The translations under genes and the position numbers were made by a program. The notes beneath the pieces are model-generated. The model did no database searches, had not been told where the DNA came from, and saw only the letters and a program-made list of their open reading frames with translations. From Bacillota bacterium (GTDB taxonomy: Bacteria; Bacillota; Bacilli; Alicyclobacillales; SLC66): 39,116 nucleotides of DNA. The stretch spans positions 1 through 39,116 of the forward strand of contig JAJZCL010000005.1 in NCBI GenBank assembly GCA_021846165.1, written 5' to 3'. How positions within the stretch are numbered: position 1 is the stretch's first letter; every line of letters begins with the position of its first letter. Shown in pieces: positions 38,425 through 39,116 of the stretch.

Positions 38425-38518
38425 AGACCTGCTGGCGGTTGACGGGTTGTACCGTCAGATGTGGGATGCCCAACAGCAGTTAATCTCTTATACCAATTCG
38501 CTGCCGGGTAAGCGATAG
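38411..38518 (+). pseudogene. C-terminal tail of an ABC exporter ATPase, possibly CydC/CydD
   Basis: SGKHEDLLAVDGLYRQMWDAQQQLISYTNSLPGKR fits the GxHxELL...GxYxxxWxxQ end of ABC exporters. Confidence 0.6.
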
Positions 38519-38692
38519 TAGTTCAAGGTAATGGTGTTAAAAGTTATATAGTCTAATAGAGCTAATTTTGATAGTCCATTCAATAGTAGTGAGATGGTTC
38601 GAAAAGTGCCACTATGAGAGTGGAAACCCTTCGTAAAGGGATGAGCGCGTGACACTCGAACGCAGATTGTTCACAGTCGCTACGTTGGATGC

Positions 38693-39070
38693 TTGCTTGT
38701 ATTTGAAATTGTAGCTTCCATATTTTCTCGCAGTGTCGCGTTGCTCTCTGATGTGGCGCATGTGGGAACCGATTTTCTCAGTGCGCTGTTGACGCTGTTT
38801 GCGGAAAGACTGGCGCACCGACCAAGTACGAAATTGATGAGTTACGGATTTTCGCGCGGAACGGTGGTTGCTGCGTTTGTCAACGGGTTTTCGCTCATTT
38901 TGTTATCCGTGATTATTTTGGGGCAGTCGGTGGTACGTCTGATTTATCCAGAACCTGTTAAGCCGGTTTGGATGATCGTGGCTGCGTTGATCGCGTTTTT
39001 GGTTGATGGCGTGATCGTTTGGATGCTTGTACACGGAGTTAACTCTAGTATTGAAATAGATGTTCAATAG
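38693..39070 (+). pseudogene. Truncated cation diffusion facilitator (CDF) family protein
   Basis: FEIVASIFSRSVALLSDVAHVGTDFLSALLTLFAERLAHRPSTKLMSYGFSRGTVVAAFVNGFSLILLSVIILGQSVVRLIYPEPV; lacks TM1 region and the C-terminal half. Confidence 0.75.
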
Positions 39071-39086
39071 TGTATAATAGTATACA
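39051..39086 (+). promoter_or_regulatory. Predicted promoter with embedded palindrome upstream of an ATG at 39086
   Basis: TTGAAA (39051-39056), 16-nt spacer, TATAAT (39073-39078); palindrome TGTATA-atag-TATACA at 39071-39086. Confidence 0.6.
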
Positions 39087-39116
39087 TGAAGAACGTTATC
39101 GGCATTACACAAGCGG

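Noticed and set aside
38590-38690. Cobalamin-type or metal riboswitch before the CDF fragment (GTGCCACT seen)
   Set aside because: Only a short match to the B12-box; the rest of the aptamer consensus is absent.
1-39116. CRISPR array, prophage or integrated conjugative element
   Set aside because: No regularly spaced direct repeats, phage structural genes, integrase or att-type duplication were seen, including at the tRNA-Leu and tRNA-Ser.

Overview
The window reads as a chromosomal segment of a spore-forming Bacillota. The left ~17.6 kb has the classic Bacilli housekeeping order: rpsU-yqeY-yqfC-yqfD-phoH-yqfF(pgpH)-ybeY-dgkA-cdd-era-yqzL-recO-glyQ-glyS-ppsR-dnaG-sigA-trmK. It is followed by rnpB, whose sequence looks A-type rather than the B-type expected in Bacilli, and by fabH. 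The right half (~19-37 kb) is accessory and rich in signalling. It holds two paralogous GGDEF proteins with a shared N-terminal sensor-like region, an EAL protein, a PAS/HD-GYP protein, a STAS plus PAS-PP2C (SpoIIE-type) partner-switching pair and an MCP. Mixed in are alaR/alaT-like genes, PiT and ClC transporters, a split cotJ set (cotJC at 25.4 kb, cotJAB at 33.5-34.0 kb), a radical SAM/SPASM protein, a Rieske oxygenase, an MFS transporter, acpS and two tRNAs. The last ~1.8 kb is a gene graveyard: cydA fragments, a broken IS4-type transposase, an ABC-exporter C-terminal tail and a truncated cation-diffusion-facilitator gene. Points worth a second look: a perfect 21-bp inverted repeat with a consensus promoter built into one arm, apparent frame breaks or coupled mini-ORFs at the starts of the PP2C and HD-GYP genes, three small genes missed or mis-started in the ORF track, and the c-di-GMP/partner-switch cluster. 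All calls are by eye; no database search was run.
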